DNA from: an uncultured Verrucomicrobiota bacterium
GTDB lineage: Bacteria > Verrucomicrobiota > Verrucomicrobiia > Verrucomicrobiales > Verrucomicrobiaceae
Length of the DNA stretch: 64,000 nt
Reading direction: 5' to 3'
Assembly: GCA_903838675.1 (NCBI GenBank)
Contig: CAILZI010000084.1
Coordinates: forward strand, 20,873 to 84,872
Position 1 is the stretch's first letter; every line of letters begins with the position of its first letter. This document shows, in pieces, positions 50,157 through 57,958 of the stretch. Position numbers and translations under genes: made by a program. Under the pieces are notes generated by a model, which worked only from the letters and a program-made list of their open reading frames with translations, searched no databases and was not told where the DNA came from.

Positions 50157-51668
50157 ATGGTCGCCGCCAAGCATCAGCAGACCCCGGAAGCCCTCGTCGC
50201 CGAGATGCGTCAGCGCGCCTACGCCCTGGTGGCCGATCCAGGCGTGGAACTGCTAACCAAGGTTAGCGTCCTGCGTGAGGCTGGTGAGTTCATTAAGGCA
50301 CGCGATTTCGCCGTCGAAGCGGCACAAAATCTCGCCGCACTACGGCAAAAGGCCACGCGCGATGAAGCCCAGATGTGGACTGAAGCCGCCAAGACTGAAC
50401 TTACCCTCGGCCACTACGACAAAGCACTTGAGTATGCCACCGAGGCCGTGGCCCTGACCGACCGCCAGGCCGACTTCCCCACTTGGTCTGCCGCACGCCA
50501 TCAGCAAGGCTGTGCCTTGGGGTGCGTGGGGAAGAACAAAGAGGCCCAGGCTTTGTATGAGGAGCTAATTCCACTGCAACAGGCTGCCTTCGGACCGGAC
50601 CACGTCGCCGTGCTCCAGAGCCGGTGTGTCTTGTCCACAAATATTTTTGAGCAGGGCAATTACGCCCTTGCCGAGCAGCAGGGGTGCTCCCTTGTCGCCG
50701 ACTGCCAGCGCGTGTTGGGCACGGAGGTCTACGAAACTTTAGTTAACCGGAGCAATTTGGCCACCACTCTGTATGTCCAAGGCAAGCATGCCAAGGCAGA
50801 GGAGGAGTATCGTGCGGTGTTGCAGATCTGGGTGCGCGTGCTAGGTGCGGAGCATCGCGACACCTTGGCGAGCTGGAACAATCTGGCTCTCGCGCTGCAA
50901 GCCCAAGGCAACCATACCCAGTCGGAGGAGGGACTGCGAGTCCTGTTGGAGATCAATGATCGCGTGCTGGGTGCTGCGCATCCCGATACCTTGGTGAGTC
51001 GGAGCAATCTGGCCAACGCGCTGTATGTCCAGGGCAACTATGCCGAGGCGGAGCAGGAACATCGGGCAGTGTTGAAGCTCAGAGAGAACGTGTTAGGCGC
51101 GGAGCATCCCTATACCCTGCTGAGCCGGATGGGGATGGCCAACGCGCTAAATGACCAAGGCAACCACTCCGATGCGGAGCAGGAGCTGCGAGCCGTGTTG
51201 CAAATCAAAGAGCGCGTGCTGGGCGGGGAGCATCCCCATACTTTGTCGAGTCGGACGAGTCTGGCCAACGCGCTGAATGCCCAAGGCAAGCATGACGAGG
51301 CGGAGCAGGAGTATCGGGCGGTGCTGAAGATCCTAGAGCGCGTGTTGGGCACGGATCATCCCGATACCTTGAACAGCCAAATGGGTGTGGCCTGCGCGAT
51401 GTATTGCCAGGCGAAGCATGCCGAGGCCGAGCTGGAGCATCGGGCGGTGTTGCAGCTAAGAGCGAGCGTGCTGGGCGCAGAGCATCCCGAGGTGGCGAGG
51501 TCTTGTTGCAATCTTGCGCTCTGTCTCGAGGCTCAGCAAGAGCTGCCGGAAGCCCTCCAGTTCATGCAGCGTGCAAAGGAGATATGGACGAAGCGCTTGG
51601 GACCCGACCACCCGGATTCGAAGTACGCCAAGGCCGGACGCGAGCGCTTGGAAGCCGCGCTGAAGTAG
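50157..51668 (+). CDS. Tetratricopeptide-repeat continuation of the frameshifted DUF4062 gene
   Basis: The frame is open from 50043 onward; the first ATG in it is at 50157. After a helical region (about residues 1-130) come about eight 42-residue TPR units of the kinesin-light-chain type, with the pattern LGAEHPDTL, SRSNLANAL, QGNYAEAEQEHRAVL. No NB-ARC or other STAND ATPase lies between DUF4062 and the repeats. Joined with the preceding part the protein would be about 730 residues. The repeats are similar at DNA level, so unit number may vary by recombination. Confidence 0.75.
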   Translation: MVAAKHQQTPEALVAEMRQRAYALVADPGVELLTKVSVLREAGEFIKARDFAVEAAQNLAALRQKATRDEAQMWTEAAKTELTLGHYDKALEYATEAVALTDRQADFPTWSAARHQQGCALGCVGKNKEAQALYEELIPLQQAAFGPDHVAVLQSRCVLSTNIFEQGNYALAEQQGCSLVADCQRVLGTEVYETLVNRSNLATTLYVQGKHAKAEEEYRAVLQIWVRVLGAEHRDTLASWNNLALALQAQGNHTQSEEGLRVLLEINDRVLGAAHPDTLVSRSNLANALYVQGNYAEAEQEHRAVLKLRENVLGAEHPYTLLSRMGMANALNDQGNHSDAEQELRAVLQIKERVLGGEHPHTLSSRTSLANALNAQGKHDEAEQEYRAVLKILERVLGTDHPDTLNSQMGVACAMYCQAKHAEAELEHRAVLQLRASVLGAEHPEVARSCCNLALCLEAQQELPEALQFMQRAKEIWTKRLGPDHPDSKYAKAGRERLEAALK

Positions 51669-52128
51669 CACGCGCGTGCCCTCCCGAGAATGCCCACCTC
51701 ATCCTTCCGCGCTTTCCCATTCTCACCAAACCTGACCCTGCCCGAACTCCATCCAACATACCACAACCCTCCCCAGCGCCCCGAGGCCCCAGCGCGGCGT
51801 GGTCCGCACTCTCCGAGTGCGGTTTCCGGTCCGCTCCCATTCCCCCCGCCATTTCCTCCCACCTCCTTCGTCGCTCAACAAGCCGCAGCAGGCCCCCACT
51901 TCCTCTCTTGGAAAGTCTGCATCAGTCCAAGGATCAAACAGCCCAAAGCCTGTCTGACTCCGGCCATTTCCTTGCTCCTCCATTCCTTTGCCAAAACAAA
52001 AACCCCACATTCGCTCCCACGCCCCCCTCCTCGCCCCACCCCCCGAACTAGGCACAACCTTCCTCTTGCCCGCGCCCGTATCCACGATACTAAACCCCGA
52101 AGAACCTCAATCAACCCACCCCACCACC
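51669..52128. other. Intergenic region upstream of the superoxide dismutase gene
   Basis: It carries one set-A hairpin (51804-51822). The rest is C-rich sequence without recognised genes or promoter. Confidence 0.5.
51804..51822 (+). repeat. REP-like hairpin, set A
   Basis: CCGCACTC-TCC-GAGTGCGG preceded by CCAGCGCGGCGTGGT. Confidence 0.8.
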
Positions 52129-52743
52129 ATGGCCCACACCCTCCCCCCACTGCCGTATCCCACCGACGCGCTTGAGCCCACCATCGACAAGCAGACGATG
52201 GAGATCCATCACGGCAAGCATCACCAAGCTTACGTCACCAATCTGAACAACGCCCTCGCCGGCAAGGCCGACCTCGAAGCGCTGTCCATCGAAGACCTCT
52301 GCAAAAACATCTCCAAGGTTCCTGCAGACATTCAAGGGCCCATCCGCAACAACGGCGGCGGTCACTTCAACCACACGCTCTTCTGGAACATCATGGGCCC
52401 CAACGCCGGTGGTGCTCCTACCGGAGCCCTCGGTGACGCCATCACCTCCACCTTCGGCAGCTTCGACGCTTTCAAGGAAGCCTTCGTCAAGGCCGGCGTC
52501 ACCCGCTTCGGCTCCGGCTGGGCCTGGCTCAACGTGAAGGACGGCAAGCTCGCAATCACCTCCACTCCCAATCAGGACAATCCCCTCATGGACGGCAGCG
52601 GCACCCCGATCCTCGGCTGCGACGTCTGGGAGCACGCCTACTACCTCAAGTATCAGAACAAGCGCCCCGACTACATCGCCGCTTGGTGGACCGTGGTGAA
52701 CTGGAGCGCCGTCGCTGCCAACTACACCGCCGCCCTCGGCTGA
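52129..52743 (+). CDS. sodA: Superoxide dismutase (Fe/Mn family)
   Basis: A 204-residue cytosolic enzyme without signal peptide. Metal ligands are His in [13 protein letters not shown], His in [11 protein letters not shown], and Asp and His in [17 protein letters not shown]. The Gly-Gly-His context favours a manganese or cambialistic enzyme, by family rule. The open frame extends upstream to 51988, but family sequence starts at the ATG at 52129. A terminator-like hairpin follows. Confidence 0.95.
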   Translation: MAHTLPPLPYPTDALEPTIDKQTMEIHHGKHHQAYVTNLNNALAGKADLEALSIEDLCKNISKVPADIQGPIRNNGGGHFNHTLFWNIMGPNAGGAPTGALGDAITSTFGSFDAFKEAFVKAGVTRFGSGWAWLNVKDGKLAITSTPNQDNPLMDGSGTPILGCDVWEHAYYLKYQNKRPDYIAAWWTVVNWSAVAANYTAALG

Positions 52744-52774
52744 TTCCTCGCTTCCTGACATTCTCGTCTTCCCC

Positions 52775-52808
52775 AAAGCGCGGAACGGTCCCCCCCGTCC
52801 CGCGCTTT
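52775..52808 (+). terminator. Terminator-like hairpin after the superoxide dismutase gene
   Basis: AAAGCGCGG pairs with CCGCGCTTT, with an additional inner ACGG/CCGT. The following GTCGCTTTC is not a clean T-run, so termination strength is uncertain. Confidence 0.5.
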
Positions 52809-52833
52809 GTCGCTTTCAGGCCCAAATGAGACC

Positions 52834-52910
52834 AACGCGAATAACCACGAATCAGAACCTCACCCAGCGCCATTCATTTAAATTCGCGATCATCCGTGGC
52901 CATTCGCGTT
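52834..52910. repeat. AT-rich inverted repeat, set G type
   Basis: AACGCGAAT..CCACGAAT on the left is matched in inverse by ATCCGTGG..ATTCGCGTT on the right. The word style is the same as at 23402-23525 and 55193-55315. The rest of the gap 52744-53080 shows only C/T-rich words such as CATTCC. Confidence 0.6.
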
Positions 52911-53080
52911 GAAATCATCGCCCCTCTCAGTCCTTCTGATTTCATCATTTCTGTTCCCTCATTCCCTTGCTCACCATTCCTTTGCCAACTCCGGTCACCA
53001 TCCGCACACCCCACTGACTCACTAGCCCTCACCGGCCTCAGTCATTCATCCTTCATAATTCCTCCTTCATCCTTTCCCAG

Positions 53081-53398
53081 ATGTCCATGGTCCTCCATCG
53101 CCTCCGCAACGGCCTGATCTATTCTCAGGCCTTCGCGGATTTCTTGGAGTCGAAGCACAACATCGAGTCCATCGGCCATCCCGGCGACGTCCTGCACCTC
53201 GACTACGTGCGCTGCGCCCAGGGCGATCTCAGCGGTCAGGAATGGTGCCAGCTCACCTGGATCAGCGGCGCCCAGGCCGCCACCGAACACCGCCACCAGA
53301 TCGGCAGCACCGAAGTTTACATCCACCGCCAGGCCATGCGCGGCCTCAAAAACCGCCTCCTCCATTTCGACGGCACCAATGTCGTGGTGAAACAGTGA
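53081..53398 (+). CDS. Small hypothetical protein
   Basis: A 105-residue soluble protein with no recognised family. Visible stretches are IYSQAFADFLESKHNIE, GDVLHLDYVRCAQGDLSG and a basic MRGLKNRLLHFDG. Codon use is like that of neighbouring genes, which supports it being real. A second in-frame ATG lies at 53087. It is followed by the thiL duplication. Confidence 0.5.
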   Translation: MSMVLHRLRNGLIYSQAFADFLESKHNIESIGHPGDVLHLDYVRCAQGDLSGQEWCQLTWISGAQAATEHRHQIGSTEVYIHRQAMRGLKNRLLHFDGTNVVVKQ

Positions 53399-53449
53399 TG
53401 CCTTCAAATCTTAAGGCATGAATTCAGATTGCATTTGCCCTCCTAAAAA

Positions 53450-53494
53450 ATGCCCACCTTAGCCGACATCGGAGAAGACAACCTCATCCGCAAA
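53450..53494 (+). repeat. Detached copy of the thiL start (45-bp direct repeat)
   Basis: These 45 bases, beginning at an ATG and encoding MPTLADIGEDNLIRK, are identical to 53858-53902, the start of thiL. After 53494 the sequence diverges and the frame does not continue into ThiL. The two copies flank 363 bases that include S element copy 4. Confidence 0.9.
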
Positions 53495-53570
53495 ATTCAG
53501 CGGCTTCATACCCGTCCCCCTGCGGCACCTTCCCAACAGACCTTTCATTCGCCATCTTGCGCCGCGGCAA

Positions 53571-53705
53571 ACCAGCCCCAACGGGGCTGCGGAATACAGC
53601 CCAGGGTCAGCCGAGCCTTGGCGAGGCGACCCTGGGTTTCAGCCAGCATACCGGGAAGCAAACCCAGCACTCCGCCGCACCCCACGCCCACCAGCTGCGT
53701 CTTCC
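53571..53705 (+). repeat. S element, copy 4, inside the thiL duplication
   Basis: 5' hairpin AGCCCC-AAC-GGGGCT, long stem CCCAGGGTC / GACCCTGGG, GGGAAGCAAACCC, and a 3' box CAGCTGCGTCTTCC. After it come set-G-style ATTCGTCATTC words up to the thiL start. Confidence 0.8.
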
Positions 53706-53857
53706 ATGCGCCCCGCTACACCTCTGCCGCTTCCAACAACATTCCAATCGACCAACCCACGGTCAGCCCGCTTAACCGCGCCCCACTCATCCGCCGCTGG
53801 TGTTTCGGCCATTCGGATTTCATTCGTCATTCCTCATTCTGATTTCGTCATTTCTTC

Positions 53858-54763
53858 ATGCCCACCTTAGCCGACATCGGAGAAGACAACCTCATCCGCA
53901 AACTCATGCGCGGCGTGAAGCTCGACAGCGATGTCATCGCCGGGGCAGGGGATGACTGCGCCGTCGTCCGCAGCACCAAGGACGAACACACCCTCCTCAA
54001 AACCGACGCCCTCGTGCAGGACGTCCATTTCACCCTCGAAACTCCGCCCAAGCTCATCGGTCGCAAAGCCATCGCCCGCGTGGTCAGCGACTTCGCCGCC
54101 ATGGGCGGCACACCACGCCATGCCATGGTCACCCTCGTGGCCCCTCCCAGCATGCAGGTCGAGTTCCTCTCCGAGATCTATCGCGGCATGCGCACCATCG
54201 CCAAGGAGTACGGCATCAACATCGTCGGTGGCGAAACCTCGCGCGGCCTCGTGCTCATGCTCTCCATCTCCATGAGCGGCACCGTCCCCTCCAAGCGCTG
54301 GCTATCCCGCAGCGAAGGCAAGGCCGGCGATGTCATCCTCGTCACCGGCCGTCTCGGCGGCTCCATCAACGGCAAGCATCTCAAATTTCAGCCCCGTCTC
54401 GAAGAAGGCCGCTGGCTCTCTGAAAACGCCCATCCTCACGCCATGATGGACATCAGCGATGGCCTCGCCAAAGACCTCCCGCGCCTCGCCCTCGCCAGCG
54501 GCACCCATTATCAGGTCAACGTCGCCTCACTGCCCTGCAGCCCCGGCTGCACCTTCGATCAGGCCTGGGGCGATGGCGAAGACTACGAGCTCCTCCTCGC
54601 CGTCAACCCACGTTCCGTGCGGTCACTCCAGGCCAAATGGCGCCTCGCCTTCCCCAAGCTCCCCCTCACCATCATCGGCAAACTCGTCCCCCCCGGCGAA
54701 GGCCGCCCCCCCGACTTCGAAAGCACCGGCTGGGATCACTTTGCATTGAGTGCCGACGCATGA
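53858..54763 (+). CDS. thiL: Thiamine-phosphate kinase (ThiL)
   Basis: A 301-residue ATP-dependent kinase making thiamine diphosphate from thiamine monophosphate. Motifs in order are AGAGDDCAVV, LKTDALVQDVHF, the AIARVVSDFAAMGGTP block, NIVGGETSRG, VTGRLGGSINGKHL, and MMDISDGLAKDLPRLA, all with their metal- and ATP-binding Asp/Glu residues. It begins at the second copy of the 45-bp repeat. Its stop overlaps tsaE by four bases. Promoter signals upstream may have been changed by the insertion. Confidence 0.95.
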   Translation: MPTLADIGEDNLIRKLMRGVKLDSDVIAGAGDDCAVVRSTKDEHTLLKTDALVQDVHFTLETPPKLIGRKAIARVVSDFAAMGGTPRHAMVTLVAPPSMQVEFLSEIYRGMRTIAKEYGINIVGGETSRGLVLMLSISMSGTVPSKRWLSRSEGKAGDVILVTGRLGGSINGKHLKFQPRLEEGRWLSENAHPHAMMDISDGLAKDLPRLALASGTHYQVNVASLPCSPGCTFDQAWGDGEDYELLLAVNPRSVRSLQAKWRLAFPKLPLTIIGKLVPPGEGRPPDFESTGWDHFALSADA

Positions 54764-55173
54764 CGATATTGCAGACAGCCGAAGATGCCCTCGCCTGGGG
54801 CACACAGCTTGCGCCGACACTCGCCGCAGGAAATGTCATCGCCCTGTGCGGCACGCTTGGCGCAGGCAAAACCCAGATCACCCGCGGCATCGTTGCAGGC
54901 ATGGGTTCGCAGGCCGCAGTGACCAGCCCCACCTTCACCCTTGTTCATGAGTATCTCGATGGTCGGCTGCCCGTCTTCCATTTCGACTTCTACCGCATGA
55001 CCTACTCCGCCGAAATCATCGGCATCGGCTGGGACGAGTTCCTCACCGAACCCGGCGTCATCATCGTCGAATGGGCCGATATGTTCCCCGACCTCCTGCC
55101 ACCCGACGCCCGCTGGTTCCACATCGAACCCCAGCCAGACGGCTCCCGCACCTTGGTTGAGCGTGCCTCGTGA
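54760..55173 (+). CDS. tsaE: tRNA threonylcarbamoyladenosine biosynthesis ATPase TsaE
   Basis: A 137-residue ATPase of the t6A tRNA modification machinery. It has Walker A GTLGAGKTQ, the VTSPTFTLVHEY switch region, FHFDFYRM with the conserved Asp and IIVEWADMFPDLLP. The family length is about 150. It starts in an ATGA overlap with thiL, so they are coupled. TsaE works with TsaB and TsaD; tsaB is the next gene but one gap away, and tsaD is not in the window. Confidence 0.93.
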   Translation: MTILQTAEDALAWGTQLAPTLAAGNVIALCGTLGAGKTQITRGIVAGMGSQAAVTSPTFTLVHEYLDGRLPVFHFDFYRMTYSAEIIGIGWDEFLTEPGVIIVEWADMFPDLLPPDARWFHIEPQPDGSRTLVERAS

Positions 55174-55192
55174 ACATGAGGCTGATCCCGAT

Positions 55193-55315
55193 AGGATTAA
55201 CAAGAATGCAGGATTCGACACAATTGGGTCGTCACGATTTAAAATCTCAACATTGAAGTAAGGTAATTGAATCCCTTTCAGAAAATTCTGTTAATTCTGC
55301 CATCCTGTTAATCCT
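55193..55315. repeat. AT-rich inverted repeat, set G type
   Basis: Left arm 55193-55215 (AGGATTAACA and then imperfect pairing) and right arm 55293-55315 (ending TGTTAATCCT) are imperfectly complementary. It fills the gap between tsaE and tsaB and probably splits an older operon. Confidence 0.6.
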
Positions 55316-55333
55316 GTCCAAACCGGCCCATTG

Positions 55334-55966
55334 ATGCCCGCCACCCTCCTCGCTCTCGACCTCTCCACCGCCCATGGCAGCATCGCCGTCGTGCGTGGCG
55401 ATGACGTGCTCTTCCGCTCCACTTTCCAATCCGAACGTTCGCACAACGCCCAGGTCTTCGCCCCGCTCCGCGAAGCCCTGGTCGCTGCTGGCGATCAACT
55501 CACAGGCATCGTCATCGGCAACGGCCCCGGCTCCTACACCGGCGTCCGCATCGCCATCGCCGCCGCTCAGGGCATTGCACTCTCGCGCAACATTTGGTGC
55601 GTCGGCTGGTCCTCCCTCACCGCGCCGGACCTGGATGCTCCCGCCTGTTACAACATCATCGGCGATGCCCGCCGCCAGTGCTTTTATCTCGCCCGCGTCG
55701 AAAACGGTCGTCTCCTGCCCGCCCTCGAAATTGTCTCCGCCGAAATCGCCCGCGAAAAAGCCGCCGATTGCGAAATAGGGTACACATTTGACGCCAAATG
55801 TCCGCTCGGTCTGGCCCTCCTTTCCGCCAAACCAGACGCCGCCAAGCTCGCCAAATTCGTTCAATCCTTGCCTGCCGATGAACTTGCGGCTCTCATCGCC
55901 CAGCCCCTCATTCCTCACTATCTCGCCGAAGCTTTCATCACCCTTCCCAAGCGCCCCACCCCATGA
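55334..55966 (+). CDS. tsaB: tRNA threonylcarbamoyladenosine biosynthesis protein TsaB
   Basis: A 210-residue ASKHA-fold partner of TsaD. It has LLALDLSTAHGSIAVV at the start, the signature GNGPGSYTGVRIAIAAAQGIA and the later GDARRQCFYLARVENG. The ATG at 55334 is preferred to an adjacent TTG at 55331. Its stop overlaps the next gene by four bases. Confidence 0.93.
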   Translation: MPATLLALDLSTAHGSIAVVRGDDVLFRSTFQSERSHNAQVFAPLREALVAAGDQLTGIVIGNGPGSYTGVRIAIAAAQGIALSRNIWCVGWSSLTAPDLDAPACYNIIGDARRQCFYLARVENGRLLPALEIVSAEIAREKAADCEIGYTFDAKCPLGLALLSAKPDAAKLAKFVQSLPADELAALIAQPLIPHYLAEAFITLPKRPTP

Positions 55967-56811
55967 CTCCCGAACTCATTTCCAAACACGTCTCCGTCTG
56001 GGGCGAAGGCCCCATCTGGCATCGCGACCGTCTGCTGTACGTTGATATTGAATCCCATAAGATCATTTCCCTCAACGTCTCGACCGGCGCAGAGAAAATC
56101 TGGGACGTGGGCCAGCGCGTAGGCACCGTGGTGCCACGCGCCAGCGGCGGCCTCGTCTGGGCTGGAGACAATGGCTTCTATTTCCTCGATGAAGCCACCG
56201 GCATCAGCACCTCCATCGCTGATCCTGAGCCAGATATGCCGGACAATCGGTTCAATGACGGCAAGTGCGATCCCGCAGGACGCCTCTGGGCTGGCACCAT
56301 TTGCCTCGAGAAGCGCGCCGATGCATCCCTTTACTGCCTGCACACCGATCTCCGCGTCGAAAAGAAATTCGGCCCCGTCACCAATTCCAACGGCATCATC
56401 TGGAGCAGTGACGCACGCACGATGTTCTACATCGACACCCCCAGCAAAAAAATCCGCGCCTTCGACTTCGACAACGCCACCAGTGCCATCAGCAACGAGC
56501 GCGTCATTTGGGACACCAGCGCTGATCCCACTTCCCCTGATGGCATGACCATCGACACCGAAGACCGTCTCTGGATCGCCTTCTGCCACGGTGCCAAGGT
56601 CGTCTGCTTCGATCCCGCGACGCAAAAAGTGGAGATGCAGATCAACCTGCCTTGTGTTGAAACCACCGCCTGTGCCTTCGGTGGTCCTGACTTGCGCGAT
56701 CTCTACATTACCACCGGGCACAAGCCCGGCTTTGTGGAACCCCTCGCCGGACGCCTTTTCGTCTGTCGTCCGGGTGCGCAGGGCGTGATGTCTTCTGCCT
56801 TTGGCGGGTGA
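55963..56811 (+). CDS. SMP-30/gluconolactonase/LRE family protein
   Basis: A 282-residue six-bladed propeller of the SMP-30 family, hydrolysing aldonolactones (for example gluconolactone) with a divalent metal. The metal-binding Glu is in WGEGPIWH, the Asn ligand in DNRFNDGKCDPAGRLWAGT and in VTNSNGIIWS, and the catalytic Asp in SPDGMTIDTEDRLWIA. It starts in an ATGA overlap with tsaB, an unlikely functional partner, so co-transcription seems incidental. It fits the sugar-acid theme of the window. Confidence 0.9.
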   Translation: MTPELISKHVSVWGEGPIWHRDRLLYVDIESHKIISLNVSTGAEKIWDVGQRVGTVVPRASGGLVWAGDNGFYFLDEATGISTSIADPEPDMPDNRFNDGKCDPAGRLWAGTICLEKRADASLYCLHTDLRVEKKFGPVTNSNGIIWSSDARTMFYIDTPSKKIRAFDFDNATSAISNERVIWDTSADPTSPDGMTIDTEDRLWIAFCHGAKVVCFDPATQKVEMQINLPCVETTACAFGGPDLRDLYITTGHKPGFVEPLAGRLFVCRPGAQGVMSSAFGG

Positions 56812-56850
56812 GCGGGAGGCACCCCTGCAGCTTGGAGCCACCATTTCCGC

Positions 56851-57855
56851 TTACGGTTTGCCTTCCACAATGACAGGTGCTTTCCGCCTCACACCAATGT
56901 AAACAGGTGATCTCTGGCGTTCGAACCACTTGTGCTGGAGGGGGAGCTCGGTGTTGAAGGCGTGAAAGTGCCAGGGGCCGTCGTCGGTGCGGATGGAGTA
57001 TTGGAGAGCGCGGCCGCCGTCGAGGAGGGTGGCGTGCTGGACATCGAGCTTGCGAGCGATCTCGGTGACTTCGCTGACGTTCATGACACCCCCATCACCT
57101 GAGAGTACGAAGACGATGGTGCCATCTCTGCGCATGCCGACAAGAGAACGGTAGCTGATTTTGGTGCCATCGAAAAATTCGTCGGGCTTGAGGTCCACGT
57201 ATGAGAAGGTGGTATGGTTCTTCATCACGGAGGGATAGACCTGACAGCCTTCCTGGATCAGGCCGGGGACTTCATTGAGAAGCGACTTTGGCCCGCACCA
57301 TGGGCGGCCGTCTTTGACGAAGAAGCATCCGCTCCAGTCGCCGAAGGGTTGATTGACCTGACGGCCTTCATGGTAGACCCAGCCCATGGGGCGGCCTTTC
57401 GGATCGCGGAAGTTTGCGGTGATGGAGAACCAGAGATTCCCATCCGCCATGCGCTCTCGCGCGGTGGTGAGGGCAAACTTCGGCTGGAAGGTGGTCATGA
57501 AGTCGAAGCGGTCGGCGGAGAGGGTGACGACCTGAACTTCCGCGCCGAAAACTCGCTGGGCGATGCTGGCCAGGGTGCCGCCTGCGCGGCGGACTTTGAG
57601 TGTGGCCCAGCGCATGCCGGTCTCGCGATGGCGCTCGATGAGGGCGGCATCGAGATCTCCGGCAGTCAGGGCGGCGGCGGGTTTCCATTCGCCACGCTTC
57701 GTGAAAATCTGAAGCGGCTGCTTGGAATCGCGCACACTGATGGCGACGAGATTGCTGTTTAAATTGAAGAATACTTCACCTGCAAGCCAGGACAGCAGCG
57801 CGCCGGCAAGGACGAGCAGCAGAAGCAACTTCAGGCATCCGCGTTTTCTAGGCAT
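56851..57855 (-). CDS. Membrane-anchored phosphodiester glycosidase-like protein (NAGPA domain)
   Basis: A 334-residue protein with one N-terminal span (about residues 7-27). The rest matches the NAGPA/DUF2233 family in FDFMTTFQPKFALTTARERM (start of domain), then GMRRDGTIVFVLSGDGGVMNVSEVTE and HATLLDGGRALQYSIR, the conserved GGxS-like end where GG-R-A replaces GG-S-T. The mammalian homologue uncovers mannose-6-phosphate by removing GlcNAc; bacterial members act on cell-surface phosphodiesters. It is divergent from the CE7 esterase gene and has G-ending codons unlike many neighbours. Confidence 0.8.
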   Translation of the reverse strand: MPRKRGCLKLLLLLVLAGALLSWLAGEVFFNLNSNLVAISVRDSKQPLQIFTKRGEWKPAAALTAGDLDAALIERHRETGMRWATLKVRRAGGTLASIAQRVFGAEVQVVTLSADRFDFMTTFQPKFALTTARERMADGNLWFSITANFRDPKGRPMGWVYHEGRQVNQPFGDWSGCFFVKDGRPWCGPKSLLNEVPGLIQEGCQVYPSVMKNHTTFSYVDLKPDEFFDGTKISYRSLVGMRRDGTIVFVLSGDGGVMNVSEVTEIARKLDVQHATLLDGGRALQYSIRTDDGPWHFHAFNTELPLQHKWFERQRSPVYIGVRRKAPVIVEGKP

Positions 57856-57958
57856 GGGGGTGTGGCAGCATGGAGAACAAGTCGTGCACGATCAAGAGCC
57901 GATGTCATGCCGATGAATGAAGATTGATTCGGGCGCGGCCCTGTTCGAACTTTGGGGC

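Noticed and set aside
50700..51600. Regularly spaced repeat units resembling a CRISPR or minisatellite
   Set aside because: The period of about 126 bases keeps the reading frame and encodes TPR units; the spacing and degeneracy do not fit CRISPR. No CRISPR array or cas gene was seen elsewhere.
53450..53842. Separate small gene starting at the first thiL-like ATG
   Set aside because: After the shared 15 codons the frame runs through the S element and repeat words; it is a by-product of the duplication.
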